Shown here in pieces: positions 39,719 through 49,208 of a DNA stretch of 62,375 bases. A model generated the notes under the pieces. That model worked only from the letters and a program-made list of their open reading frames with translations, was not told the origin of the DNA and did not search any database. The first letter of the stretch is position 1. Each line of letters begins with the position of its first letter. The translations under genes and the position numbers were made by a program. This DNA comes from Nitrosomonadales bacterium (GTDB lineage: Bacteria; Pseudomonadota; Gammaproteobacteria; Burkholderiales; Methylophilaceae): contig JAOMCC010000003.1 of the NCBI GenBank assembly GCA_028344855.1, forward strand, positions 1 to 62,375. Direction: 5' to 3'.

Positions 39719-41113
39719 TCCTTTTGAGATTTTAAGTTCTTTAATTTTTCTTGCAACCGTGTTTCTTCCAATCCCTAATAAATTTGCAGCATCAATTTTT
39801 CTGTATTTAGTAAATTCAAGAGTCTTTTCGATTAAAATTTTCTCAATTTGGTCTATATATAATTTGTGCAATTCTAATTGACCATCTAGTAATTTTCTGG
39901 ATACGTCCCTGCCAAGATTGTCTTGCCAATTAGCTGAGTTATTATTAGAGTTGATTGGTTCATCTTTTAATTCTGAAGGTAAATCTCCAACTGATATTTG
40001 ATTTCCAGGGGACATTACAGTTAACCAATGACAAACATTTTCGAGTTGCCTAACATTACCTCTCCATTGAAGATTATTAAAATATTTTAAAACTTCTTCT
40101 GATAATATTTTAGGCTTTACTTTTAGTTGCTGAGCGCTTTTAAATAAAAAATATTTAGATAATGTTGGTATATCTTCAATTCTATTTCTTAATGGTGGAA
40201 CTGTAATTCTTATAACATTTAATCTATGAAATAAATCTTCTCTAAATTCTCCATTTTTAACTAATTCTTCTAAATCTTGATGGGTTGCAGCAATAACTCT
40301 TACGTCAACATTAATAGAGTCTTGCCCTCCTATTCTATAAAAGTGTCCATCACTTAGAACCCTTAATAATCTAGTTTGAAGCTCCATTGGCATATCGCCA
40401 ATTTCATCTAAAAATAACGTGCCACGATTAGATTGTTCAAATCTACCTTTGCGAAGATTTTGAGCTCCAGTAAAAGAACCCTTTTCATGACCAAATAATT
40501 CTGCTTCTAAAAGTTCTTTAGGGATTGCAGCGGTATTAATAGCAATAAATGGAAAATCTTTCCTATTACTATTTTTGTGAATTGCATTTGCAACTAATTC
40601 TTTACCAGAACCAGATTCTCCGTTTAATAAAACTGTTGCATTTGATTGACTCAATCTTCCAATAGCCCTAAATACTTCTTGCATTGATTGTGCCTGCCCA
40701 ATAATTTCAGGTAATTTATTGTCTTGTTCACTTTGTTTTTTTTCTATATTTTTTGTTTGCTCTAATGCTTGATTAATTATTTCTAGAACTTTATCTATAT
40801 CAAAAGGTTTGGCTATGTATTCAAAAGCGCCTTTCTGAAATGCAGAAACAGCTGTATCAAGATCAGAATAGGCTGTCATTATGATGATCGGTATATGAGG
40901 AAATTTTTCTTTCACTTTTGTTAAAAATTCAATACCTGATTCACCAGGCATTCTTATATCGCTTACAATAACAGAGGGCGCTTCATGATTAAATTGATTA
41001 ATTGCTTCATTTGTATTGCTAAAACATTGGCAAGGAAGATTTGCTTTTGATAATGTTTTTTCAAATACCCATCTTATAGACTGGTCATCATCAAGTACCC
41101 ATATTTTTTTCAT
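39710..41113 (-). CDS. ntrC: Nitrogen regulation response regulator NtrC (sigma-54 activator)
   Basis: 467-aa regulator with receiver, AAA+ and Fis-type DNA-binding domains. The receiver has DDDQSIRWVF and VSDIRMPGESG with the phospho-Asp near residue 53. The AAA+ core has Walker A GESGSGKELVANAIH, GTLFLDEIGDM, and the sigma-54 contact loop as GSFTGA instead of the common GAFTGA. The C-terminal helix-turn-helix is AANLLGIGRNTVARKIKEL. It overlaps ntrB by 4 bases. Its expected target, the glnA control region, is visible at 43822-43944. Confidence 0.95.
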   Translation of the reverse strand: MKKIWVLDDDQSIRWVFEKTLSKANLPCQCFSNTNEAINQFNHEAPSVIVSDIRMPGESGIEFLTKVKEKFPHIPIIIMTAYSDLDTAVSAFQKGAFEYIAKPFDIDKVLEIINQALEQTKNIEKKQSEQDNKLPEIIGQAQSMQEVFRAIGRLSQSNATVLLNGESGSGKELVANAIHKNSNRKDFPFIAINTAAIPKELLEAELFGHEKGSFTGAQNLRKGRFEQSNRGTLFLDEIGDMPMELQTRLLRVLSDGHFYRIGGQDSINVDVRVIAATHQDLEELVKNGEFREDLFHRLNVIRITVPPLRNRIEDIPTLSKYFLFKSAQQLKVKPKILSEEVLKYFNNLQWRGNVRQLENVCHWLTVMSPGNQISVGDLPSELKDEPINSNNNSANWQDNLGRDVSRKLLDGQLELHKLYIDQIEKILIEKTLEFTKYRKIDAANLLGIGRNTVARKIKELKISKGSS

Positions 41114-42207
41114 TTAACTACCCCATTAATTTTTAAATTATTTTCAATGGGTAAAATAATTGAAAATTTTGTTTGGCCAGACTCGCTTGAACAATCAATC
41201 ATTCCATTATGTTGGGTTATAAAATTTTGTGCTAAGGATAGTCCTAATCCAGACCCAGTTTCTTTTCCTGAAACCAATGGATAAAATATTTTATCTAATA
41301 ATTCATTTTTAATACCTGGTCCGTTATCGATAATATCTAAACGTATTGCTGTTGTATGTTTCTTTTTATGAAACACAATTTGACTTTCAGCTCTCGTAAT
41401 AAATTGTAAATTCATTTTTTCTTTTGTATTATTATGAGACATAGCTTGAACCCCATTTCGTGCAATATTAAGGACAGCTTGTATTAGTTTTTCTCTATCC
41501 CCAATAAACTCTGGAAGGCTGATATCATAGTCTCTTATTAGCTCAAGATTGTCAGGAAATTCTGATAAAACTAGACTTCTTACTCTTTCTAACACTTCAT
41601 GTATGTTTGTTTTTTTATATACAGGTAGTTGATGTGGAGTTAATAATTTATTCATAAGATTTTGAAGACGATCCGCTTCATTTATTACAATTTGCGTATA
41701 TTCTTTCAATGATTTCTCTTTTAATTCACTTTCTAAAAGTTGTGCGGCTCCTCTTAAGCCTCCAAGAGGATTTCTTATTTCATGAGCTAAGTTTCTTAAT
41801 AGTTCTGAGTTTGCTTGTTGTTGAATAAACATTCTTTCTTCCTTTGCTACTCTTAATTGTTGGTCCATTTGAATAAATTCGACTATAAAGTCAAATTCAT
41901 TTTGTTCAATTGGGGTAATTGTAAAGCTAACGCAAATAGTTTTGTTTTGTTTGGTTTTAATAAAATATTCATGTTCACGATAAGAGCTTTGTTTTTTTTT
42001 AGCTTGCGTTAATGCTTCCTTAAAAAAATCAATATCTTCAAAAAATAATTCAATATGCTCGTTAAGAGCATTTCCATGACTTAATTCAAATAAAATCTCT
42101 GCACTTGGATTTATGTATTGAATTTTTAAATTTTTATCACATACAATTATTGCAGTAGCTTGATCTTCCATTCCTTTCAGATTATCTTTAATTTTTACTA
42201 GTGCCAT
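41110..42207 (-). CDS. ntrB: Nitrogen regulation sensor histidine kinase NtrB
   Basis: 365-aa cytoplasmic kinase/phosphatase controlling NtrC in response to PII. An N-terminal PAS domain (ATAIIVCDKNLKIQYINPSAEILF) is followed by the H-box NLAHEIRNPLGGLRGAAQLLE, then HATPase motifs IARNGVQAM (N-box), LDIIDNGPGI and GSGLGLSLAQNFI. No membrane segment is present, as usual for NtrB. It lies 157 bases downstream of glnA on the same strand, beyond a terminator, resembling glnA-ntrB-ntrC of enterics with partial read-through or its own promoter. Confidence 0.95.
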   Translation of the reverse strand: MALVKIKDNLKGMEDQATAIIVCDKNLKIQYINPSAEILFELSHGNALNEHIELFFEDIDFFKEALTQAKKKQSSYREHEYFIKTKQNKTICVSFTITPIEQNEFDFIVEFIQMDQQLRVAKEERMFIQQQANSELLRNLAHEIRNPLGGLRGAAQLLESELKEKSLKEYTQIVINEADRLQNLMNKLLTPHQLPVYKKTNIHEVLERVRSLVLSEFPDNLELIRDYDISLPEFIGDREKLIQAVLNIARNGVQAMSHNNTKEKMNLQFITRAESQIVFHKKKHTTAIRLDIIDNGPGIKNELLDKIFYPLVSGKETGSGLGLSLAQNFITQHNGMIDCSSESGQTKFSIILPIENNLKINGVVK

Positions 42208-42325
42208 TTTTATACCTTATATAATTTATTAAGCAAGAATAGGACCAAGATTTAATCAATATTTACTTTCATTCTCACTTACAATATTATTTCATTGCAC
42301 AACATTAGTGCATATTAATTTTAGT

Positions 42326-42358
42326 CAAAAAAAGGGCGAATTAAAAATTCACCCTTTA
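42326..42358 (-). terminator. Rho-independent terminator after glnA
   Basis: On the minus strand the sequence reads AAAGGGTGAATT, a short A/T loop, then AATTCGCCCTTT followed by Ts. One A-C mismatch interrupts the stem. It lies 7 bases beyond the glnA stop and would limit read-through into ntrB-ntrC, as the terminator between glnA and glnL does in E. coli. Confidence 0.85.
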
Positions 42359-42364
42359 TTAAAA

Positions 42365-43774
42365 CTATATGCTGTAATACATATCGAATTCAATTGGATG
42401 AGGAGTCATTCTTAACCTAGTAACTTCTTCCATTTTTAAATCGATAAAGCTATCAATAAAGTCATCAGAAAAAACTCCTCCCGCTGTTAGAAAATCTCGA
42501 TCAACTTTAAGTGCATCAAGGGCTTCAGGCAAGGTAGCAGCAACTTGAGGAATTTTTGCTTCTTCTTTAGCTGTTAAATCGTACAAATCCCTAGTCTCAG
42601 CTTCCCCAGGATGAATTTTATTTTTAATACCATCTAATCCAGCCATTAAAAGTGCGCTAAAAGCTAGGTATGGATTTGCTGTTGGGTCTGGAAAACGGAC
42701 CTCAATTCTTCTTGCTTTGTCAGATGCTACATATGGAATTCTTATTGCAGCAGATCTATTTTTCGCTGAATATGCAAGCATAACTGGCGCCTCAAAACCG
42801 GGGACTAATCTTTTGTATGAATTAGTTGATGGATTGGTAATTGCATTTAATGCCTTTCCATGTTTGATTATGCCACCTATATAATAAAGAGCAGTGTCAC
42901 TTAAGTTCGCATATTTTTTACCGGCAAACATATTTTTACCACCCTTCCAAATTGATTGATGAACATGCATACCTGTTCCGTTGTCATCAAGTATTGGTTT
43001 TGGCATAAAAGTAGCTGTTTTTGAATATCTATGCGCTGTATTTAAGACTACATATTTAAGTATTTGAGTCCAATCAGCTCTTTGTGTAAGAGAAGAAAAT
43101 TTGGTGCCAATTTCGTTTTGACCTGAACCAGCTACTTCATGATGGTGAACTTCAACAGGCACTCCCATTTCTTCTAATGTTAAACACATTTCTGAACGAA
43201 GGTCTTGTAAAGAATCTACTGGAGGGACCGGAAAATAACCTCCTTTAACTCTAGGGCGGTGACCAACATTACCCCCATCATGTTCATTTTTTGAGTCCCA
43301 TTCAGCTTCTTCAGAACTTACATTTACCGAAGAACCACTCATTCCAGAGTCCCATGTAACTGAATCAAATACAAAAAATTCAGGCTCTGGTCCAAAATAA
43401 ACAGTATCACCTATACCAGTTTTTTTGAGATAGGCTTCTGCTCGATTCGCAATTGTTCTTGGATCCCGATCGTAACCCTTACCATCTGTAGGATCTACAA
43501 CATTACAAGTTAAGATAAGAGTTTTTTCTTCCATGAATGGATCGATGTTGGCTGTGTTAGGATCAGGATAAAGTAACATATCTGATGCATTAATACCTTT
43601 CCAACCGGCAACAGATGAGCCATCAAAGGCATGACCATCTGTAAATTTACTTTTATCAAATGCAGCTGTTGGAACAGAAACATGTTGTTCTTTACCTTTG
43701 GTATCAGTAAAACGAAGATCGATAAATTTAACTTTTTCTTGTTTAATTTTTTTTATTACATCTGCGACAGCCAT
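42365..43774 (-). CDS. glnA: Glutamine synthetase, type I
   Basis: ATP-dependent synthesis of glutamine from glutamate and ammonia (469 aa, GSI-beta length). Motifs are [89 protein letters not shown] and RSAAIRIP. The adenylylation tyrosine is present in [15 protein letters not shown], so activity is probably tuned by GlnE. The AAGGAG ribosome site is strong. Transcription is very likely driven by sigma-54 and NtrC from the sites upstream. Confidence 0.98.
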   Translation of the reverse strand: MAVADVIKKIKQEKVKFIDLRFTDTKGKEQHVSVPTAAFDKSKFTDGHAFDGSSVAGWKGINASDMLLYPDPNTANIDPFMEEKTLILTCNVVDPTDGKGYDRDPRTIANRAEAYLKKTGIGDTVYFGPEPEFFVFDSVTWDSGMSGSSVNVSSEEAEWDSKNEHDGGNVGHRPRVKGGYFPVPPVDSLQDLRSEMCLTLEEMGVPVEVHHHEVAGSGQNEIGTKFSSLTQRADWTQILKYVVLNTAHRYSKTATFMPKPILDDNGTGMHVHQSIWKGGKNMFAGKKYANLSDTALYYIGGIIKHGKALNAITNPSTNSYKRLVPGFEAPVMLAYSAKNRSAAIRIPYVASDKARRIEVRFPDPTANPYLAFSALLMAGLDGIKNKIHPGEAETRDLYDLTAKEEAKIPQVAATLPEALDALKVDRDFLTAGGVFSDDFIDSFIDLKMEEVTRLRMTPHPIEFDMYYSI

Positions 43775-43821
43775 ACTAAAACTCCTTAAAAAAATAATTA
43801 TTCGGTATATATATTATCTAA

Positions 43822-43837
43822 AGCAGAATCTATGCCA
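43822..43837 (-). promoter_or_regulatory. Sigma-54 (-24/-12) promoter of glnA
   Basis: The minus strand reads TGGCATAGATTCTGCT. It matches the sigma-54 consensus TGGCAYR-N4-TTGCW at all but one position and has the required GG-N10-GC spacing. The predicted start is near 43812, about 37 bases before the glnA ATG. Two NtrC-like sites lie upstream. Confidence 0.85.
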
Positions 43838-43895
43838 ATATTTAATTGGCTAAAATACCTTATTTATTTATAAAATACATTAAATAAATAGATAT

Positions 43896-43912
43896 TGCAC
43901 TATTATAATGCA
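43896..43912. promoter_or_regulatory. NtrC-binding site 1 upstream of glnA
   Basis: TGCACTATTATAATGCA is a dyad with TGCA arms in the 17-base frame of the NtrC site (TGCACC-N5-GGTGCA). Its centre is about 92 bases before the predicted glnA start. Confidence 0.8.
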
Positions 43913-43927
43913 TAATTAGAAATTAAT

Positions 43928-43944
43928 TGCACTATTATATTGCA
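43928..43944. promoter_or_regulatory. NtrC-binding site 2 upstream of glnA
   Basis: TGCACTATTATATTGCA repeats the first site with one change. The two centres are 32 bases apart, three helical turns, the same spacing as the paired NtrC sites before E. coli glnA. It also lies 48 bases before aroE. Confidence 0.8.
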
Positions 43945-43991
43945 TTAATATTTCTCTTGGATATTTTTTTATTATCTATAATAATAATTTA

Positions 43992-44846
43992 ATGAATAAA
44001 TTAATTAAAAAGTTTGCAGTACTTGGTCATCCAATTTCTCATTCTCTCTCCCCTCAAATACATTCTTTATTTGCAAAAGAATTATCAATTATATTAGAGT
44101 ATAAAAAATTCGACATCAATCAAGACAAGTTTGATGAGCACCTTAAAAATTTTATAAAAAAGGGATTTTATGGTCTTAACATAACTCTTCCGTTGAAAAA
44201 TTCTGCCTTTAAAATTTGCAGCGAGCTTTCGGAAAGAGCATCTTTATGTAAATCTGTTAATACAATTACATTCTTAGATAATAAAATTCTAGGAGACACA
44301 ACAGATGGTATAGGTATAGTTAACGATTTAAAAAATAAAGCTATAAATCTTGAAAATAAGAATATTTTATTGGTTGGAGCAGGAGGGTCAGCAAATGGAA
44401 TTCTTTATGATCTTATTCAAACAAAGGCAAAGCGAATTTTTATTACTAATAGAACTTTGAGCAAGGCAGTTGAAATGAAAGAGTATTGGGGAAAATTTTC
44501 TAATAAAAATCAAGTTATCTTAAAAGTTGTTGAATTAAATTCTTTTAGTAATTTAAATTTTGATTTAATAATTAATGCAACTTCTTCTTTTTTAACTAAT
44601 GGAGAGTCACCAATATCTAATAATGTATTTAATCATTTAAATGATGGTGGTGCTTGTTATGAATTAATGTATGGACAAGAGACACCTTTTATGAAAGAAG
44701 CAAGCAACAAAACCAATTTAGTTTTTGATGGACTAGGAATGCTTGTTGAACAAGCAGCAGAAAGTTTTTATATTTGGCATAATTTAAAACCAAAAATAAA
44801 AAATGTGGAAATCTTTAACTCAAGTGGTTTTGAAAGTTTTAGGTAA
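43992..44846 (+). CDS. aroE: Shikimate dehydrogenase (NADP+)
   Basis: Reduces 3-dehydroshikimate to shikimate (284 aa). Motifs are VLGHPISHSLSPQIHS, GLNITLPLKNSAF with the catalytic Lys, NTITF, GDTTDGIGIVNDL with the catalytic Asp, and the NADP-binding ILLVGAGGSANGILYDL with NRTLSKA. The C-terminal GLGMLVEQAAESFYIWH is typical. It is divergent from glnA, with the NtrC sites in between. No clear Shine-Dalgarno is visible before the ATG. Confidence 0.95.
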   Translation: MNKLIKKFAVLGHPISHSLSPQIHSLFAKELSIILEYKKFDINQDKFDEHLKNFIKKGFYGLNITLPLKNSAFKICSELSERASLCKSVNTITFLDNKILGDTTDGIGIVNDLKNKAINLENKNILLVGAGGSANGILYDLIQTKAKRIFITNRTLSKAVEMKEYWGKFSNKNQVILKVVELNSFSNLNFDLIINATSSFLTNGESPISNNVFNHLNDGGACYELMYGQETPFMKEASNKTNLVFDGLGMLVEQAAESFYIWHNLKPKIKNVEIFNSSGFESFR

Positions 44847-44882
44847 ATTTAAATTTTTATTTATATAGTGTTTTAATAGGAA

Positions 44883-47693
44883 TTATAAATATTTTTTTAG
44901 ATATTTACCTGTAAAACTTTTTGCATTGGAAGCAATTTCTTTAGGGGAGCCTTCAGCAATTATCTCTCCACCCCCATCTCCTCCTTCTGGACCTAAATCA
45001 ATAATCCAATCAGCAGTTTTAATTACGTCTAAATTATGTTCTATAACTACTAGAGTATTTCCATTCTCTCTTAATTTATGAAGAACATTTAGTAATAGTT
45101 GTATATCAGAAAAATGCAAACCAGTAGTTGGCTCATCTAATATATAAAGAGTTCTACCGGTATCTCTTTTGGATAGTTCTAAAGCCAACTTAACTCTTTG
45201 GGCTTCACCTCCTGAAAGAGTTGTAGCATTTTGACCTAATTTTATGTACCCAAGACCAACATCTAGTAGTGTTTTGAGCCTTCTTTCTATTGTTGGGACA
45301 GCATTAAAAAATTCATAGGCCTCCTCTACAGTCAGGCTTAAAATATCATGAATATTTTTCCCTTTGTAAAATATTTCAAGTGTTTCTCTGTTATAACGAT
45401 GCCCATAGCAAACGTCGCATTCGACATATACATCTGGTAAGAAATGCATTTCAACTTTAATCACTCCATCTCCTTCACATGCTTCACATCTGCCACCTTT
45501 CACATTAAATGAAAACCTTCCTTGGTTATAACCTCTAGTCCTACTTTCTTGAACTTTAGAAAAAAGATCTCTTATCGGAGTGAATAATCCTGTGTAAGTG
45601 GCGGGATTAGATCGTGGTGTCCTCCCAATTGGACTTTGGTTGACATCAACAACTTTATCGAAAAAATCAAAACCTGATATATCTTCATGATTTGCTGGCT
45701 CCAAATTACTTCGGTAAAGATGTTTTGCAACAGCATTGTATAAAGTATCGTTTATAAGAGTAGATTTACCACTACCAGAAACCCCAGTAACACAAGTAAA
45801 AAGTCCTATTGGTAAATTTAAATTAATTTCTTTTAAATTATTTCCAGTCGCTTTTGTTATCTTAAAAAAAGAATTATTATGAGATTTTGGTTTTTTTGAA
45901 ATTATTATTTTTTTCTGCCCACTTATATATTGACCTGTTAAAGATTTTTTGTCTTTTGATATATCCTTAGGGGTGCCCTGAGAAACAATTTCTCCACCAT
46001 GAACTCCGGCACCAGGACCAATATCAACAACATAGTCAGCTTTCATAATTGCATCATAATCATGTTCAACTACTATTACAGTGTTGCCAATATCTCTTAG
46101 ATTTTTAAGTGTCTTTAGGAGTTTGTCATTATCTTTTTGATGGAGCCCTATGGAAGGCTCGTCTAAAACATACATTACACCCGTTAACCCACTTCCAATT
46201 TGTGATGCCAATCTGATTCTTTGCGCTTCTCCCCCAGACAAAGTTTCTGCAGATCTTGAAAGAGACAAATAATCTAAACCTACGTCTATAAGAAAATTTA
46301 ATCTATTCTTTATTTCTTGAATTATTTTATTTGCAACTTGAGCTCTAAAGCCTAACAACTTAATAGTATTAAAAAAATCAAAAGTTTTTTTCAGTGGCAG
46401 TTTACAAATTTCATGAAGGTTAAAATCTGCGACTAAAACGTTTCTTGCCTCAATTCTTAATCTAGTTCCGTTACAAGCTGGACATTCTTGATTGCTCAAA
46501 TATTTTGATAACTCATCTCGAACAGTTGATGAATCAGTTTCTTGATATCTTCTTTTAAAATTATTTATTATGCCTTCGAAAGAATGCCTTTTTTTATTTA
46601 TAGTTCCTTGTTCATTAAAATAGCTAAATTCTATTTGTTCCTTTTCACTACCATATAAAATAATATTCTGGATATTTTCTGGAAGTTGTTCATATGGGAT
46701 TTCAAGATCAAAATTATAATGATCAGCAAGACTTTTTAACATCTGGTAATAAAATTGATTACGTTTATCCCAGCCTTTAATTGCACCTGATGATAGAGGT
46801 AGTTGAGGGAAAGCTACTACACGATTAGCGTCAAAAAAGTTTTTATGTCCTAAACCATCACATTCAGGACATGCTCCCATTGGATTATTAAAAGAAAATA
46901 ATCTTGGCTCTAATTCAGTTAGTGCATAGTCACAGTGAGGACATGAGAATTTTGCAGAAAATAGCTGAGTTTCTTCGGTTTCTATATTAATTGACACAAT
47001 TTTTCCATTAGCTATTTTTAATCCTGTTTCAACCGATTCGGTTAAGCGCTGTTTTATATCTTGATGAATTTTTACTCGATCAATTACAACGTCTAACTGA
47101 TGTTTAATATTTTTTTCTAGTGAGGGAATTTCATCTATCTCATAAATTGTTCCATCTAATCTAATTCTGATAAAACCTTGAGCACGTAATTCATCAATTA
47201 AATCTGAGTGAGTTCCTTTTCTACCATTTATTACTGGAGCCAATATCATAATTTTAGTTTCTTCTGGCAATGAAAGAAGCTGGTCAACAATTTGTGAGAC
47301 AGTTTGTGCTTCAAGTTTTATTTTATGTTCAGGACAGTATGGATCGCCAGCTCTTGCATATAATAATCTAAGGTAGTCGTGAATTTCAGTAACTGTGCCT
47401 ACAGTTGACCTAGGATTATGGGAAGTTGATTTTTGCTCTATAGAGATTGCAGGGGATAAACCTTCGATCATGTCTACGTCTGGTTTGTTCATGCGGTCTA
47501 AGAATTGTCTTGCATAAGCAGACAATGACTCAACATATCTTCTTTGACCTTCAGCATATAGTGTATCGAAAGCTAATGAAGATTTACCAGAGCCAGATAA
47601 ACCAGTAATAACTATTAATTTATTTCTAGGAAGATCTAAGGAAATATTTTTTAAGTTGTGGGTTCTGGCCCCTTTAATTTTTAGGTAATCCAT
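44883..47693 (-). CDS. uvrA: Excinuclease ABC subunit A
   Basis: DNA damage recognition ATPase of nucleotide excision repair (936 aa, full length). Two ABC ATPase halves are visible: Walker [32 protein letters not shown] and [18 protein letters not shown], with signature [19 protein letters not shown] and [15 protein letters not shown]. Zinc-binding CxxC pairs appear in CPHCDY/CPECDG and [18 protein letters not shown]. It is divergent from ssb, a common pairing; no LexA-type operator was recognised in the 142-base gap. Confidence 0.98.
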   Translation of the reverse strand: MDYLKIKGARTHNLKNISLDLPRNKLIVITGLSGSGKSSLAFDTLYAEGQRRYVESLSAYARQFLDRMNKPDVDMIEGLSPAISIEQKSTSHNPRSTVGTVTEIHDYLRLLYARAGDPYCPEHKIKLEAQTVSQIVDQLLSLPEETKIMILAPVINGRKGTHSDLIDELRAQGFIRIRLDGTIYEIDEIPSLEKNIKHQLDVVIDRVKIHQDIKQRLTESVETGLKIANGKIVSINIETEETQLFSAKFSCPHCDYALTELEPRLFSFNNPMGACPECDGLGHKNFFDANRVVAFPQLPLSSGAIKGWDKRNQFYYQMLKSLADHYNFDLEIPYEQLPENIQNIILYGSEKEQIEFSYFNEQGTINKKRHSFEGIINNFKRRYQETDSSTVRDELSKYLSNQECPACNGTRLRIEARNVLVADFNLHEICKLPLKKTFDFFNTIKLLGFRAQVANKIIQEIKNRLNFLIDVGLDYLSLSRSAETLSGGEAQRIRLASQIGSGLTGVMYVLDEPSIGLHQKDNDKLLKTLKNLRDIGNTVIVVEHDYDAIMKADYVVDIGPGAGVHGGEIVSQGTPKDISKDKKSLTGQYISGQKKIIISKKPKSHNNSFFKITKATGNNLKEINLNLPIGLFTCVTGVSGSGKSTLINDTLYNAVAKHLYRSNLEPANHEDISGFDFFDKVVDVNQSPIGRTPRSNPATYTGLFTPIRDLFSKVQESRTRGYNQGRFSFNVKGGRCEACEGDGVIKVEMHFLPDVYVECDVCYGHRYNRETLEIFYKGKNIHDILSLTVEEAYEFFNAVPTIERRLKTLLDVGLGYIKLGQNATTLSGGEAQRVKLALELSKRDTGRTLYILDEPTTGLHFSDIQLLLNVLHKLRENGNTLVVIEHNLDVIKTADWIIDLGPEGGDGGGEIIAEGSPKEIASNAKSFTGKYLKKYL

Positions 47694-47835
47694 TTAATTC
47701 ATTCTTTTATTAGGAGCAACCTGATATTATATTTTATTATTCTAGAATTAGAAACTAATGTTTTACTATTCGCGATAGAAATATATTATTATTAATGAAA
47801 AAAAGTAATTAAATTTATAAAGGATAGGAGAAGAT

Positions 47836-48306
47836 ATGCCGTCAGTTAATAAAGTAATGTTACTTGGTAATTTAGGCAGAGATCCAGAAGTTAGAACTTT
47901 CCCAAATGGGGATTCGGTTTGTAATTTTAGTATTGCTACTAGTACCTCTTGGAAAGATAAGAATTCCGGAGAGAAAAGAGAAAAAACAGAATGGCATAAT
48001 ATTGTAATGTATAGAAAATTAGCAGAAATCGCAGGGGAATATTTAAAGAAAGGGAGTTCTGTTTTTGTTGAAGGCAGCCTTCAAACTAGAAAATGGCAGA
48101 CAAAGGAAGGACAAGACAGATACACTACTGAGGTTGTTGCTGATACTATGCAAATGTTAGGGGGTAAAGATAATAGAAATAATTCATCAAATGAAACTGA
48201 TGATAATTATAATCAAGAACCAGATAGAACTGCCCAGACTAAAGAAAGTTCAAGTGTATCAAGTGAGCCTTCTCTTGAACTTCCGGATGATGATATACCG
48301 TTTTAG
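47836..48306 (+). CDS. ssb: Single-stranded DNA-binding protein
   Basis: 156-aa SSB with an N-terminal OB fold ([51 protein letters not shown] in part) and an acidic, Asn/Ser-rich tail ending in DDDIPF, the peptide that docks repair and replication partners. AGGAG in AGGATAGGAGAAGAT is a strong ribosome site. It is divergent from uvrA. Confidence 0.97.
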   Translation: MPSVNKVMLLGNLGRDPEVRTFPNGDSVCNFSIATSTSWKDKNSGEKREKTEWHNIVMYRKLAEIAGEYLKKGSSVFVEGSLQTRKWQTKEGQDRYTTEVVADTMQMLGGKDNRNNSSNETDDNYNQEPDRTAQTKESSSVSSEPSLELPDDDIPF

Positions 48307-48319
48307 ATAGGTTTTTGAG

Positions 48320-48583
48320 ATGCCTTTATATGATTTTCTATGTTCTAATTGTGGGCATCAAGATGAGGTAATTACTAAGTTATCAGATGGTTCGACAATG
48401 GTTTGCCCTGTTTGCAAAAATAAAACTTTTAAAAAACAATTGTCAGCGCCCAATTTTAAATTAAAAGGATCAGGCTGGTATGAAACAGATTTTAAAAATA
48501 AACCTAAAATAAAAAATTCTAAAAAAGATAATGAAAAATCTTCTAAAATAAATAAAACCGAGAAATTAAAAAATAATGATTAA
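48320..48583 (+). CDS. FmdB-family zinc ribbon protein
   Basis: 87-aa protein with an N-terminal zinc ribbon: PLYDFLCSNCGHQDE and MVCPVCKNKTFKKQLSAPNFKLKGSGWYETDF. Two CxxC pairs should bind one zinc. The Lys-rich tail is unstructured. FmdB-like proteins were named from a methylotroph amidase regulator, but the role of most members is unknown. Placement before DUF502 and aspS is conserved in proteobacteria. Confidence 0.88.
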   Translation: MPLYDFLCSNCGHQDEVITKLSDGSTMVCPVCKNKTFKKQLSAPNFKLKGSGWYETDFKNKPKIKNSKKDNEKSSKINKTEKLKNND

Positions 48584-49187
48584 AAAAAATTTTATAACTG
48601 GCTTACTAGTTTTAATTCCTTTAATTCTTACCTTTTGGGTATTATTTTCATTAATTAAGTTTTTAGACCAAGTGTTATTTTTACTTCCAGAAACATTAAG
48701 ACCAGATTATATATTGGGTATTGAAGTTTTTGGTTTTGGTGTTATTTTGACATTTATTATTATTCTCCTAACAGGAATAATTGCAAATAATTTTTTTGGA
48801 AAAAAGATTATTACTTTGTATGAGGTGCTGCTTAATAAATTACCTTTTGTTAAATCAATCTATAAAAGTATTAAACAAGTTTCAGATACCCTATTATCAA
48901 GCTCGGGAAACGCATTCACTAAGGCAGTTTTAATTGAATTTCCAATTTCAGGAACATATACTTTTGCATTTATTACTGGCGAACCTGATCAGATATTAAC
49001 TAAAAATTTAAAGGGCAAATATTTAAATGTTTATGTACCGACGACACCTAATCCAACATCTGGGTATACGCTGATGGTTCCCAGAGATAAGGTTGTTGAA
49101 TTAGATATTGGAGTAGATCAAGTACTTAAATATGTTATCTCAATGGGAGTAGTCCCTGGAGATAAAAAACTTAAGCAAAAAAAATAA
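48576..49187 (+). CDS. DUF502 family membrane protein
   Basis: 203-aa protein with two hydrophobic segments (about residues 8-30 and 48-70) and a soluble C-terminal part. Family landmarks are FITGLLVLIPLILTFWVL, IPGIGV-like LTGIIANNFFGKK, PFVKSIYKSIKQV, and YVPTTPNPTSGYTLMVP. Its function is unknown; a link to membrane or envelope homeostasis is only a guess. It overlaps the fmdB-like gene by 8 bases and precedes aspS by 21 bases. Confidence 0.87.
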   Translation: MIKKNFITGLLVLIPLILTFWVLFSLIKFLDQVLFLLPETLRPDYILGIEVFGFGVILTFIIILLTGIIANNFFGKKIITLYEVLLNKLPFVKSIYKSIKQVSDTLLSSSGNAFTKAVLIEFPISGTYTFAFITGEPDQILTKNLKGKYLNVYVPTTPNPTSGYTLMVPRDKVVELDIGVDQVLKYVISMGVVPGDKKLKQKK

Positions 49188-49208
49188 TTATTTAGAAAGA
49201 GAATTTAG

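Noticed and set aside
47694-47835. LexA box between uvrA and ssb
   Set aside because: No CTGT-N8-ACAG type site is present in the 142-base gap.
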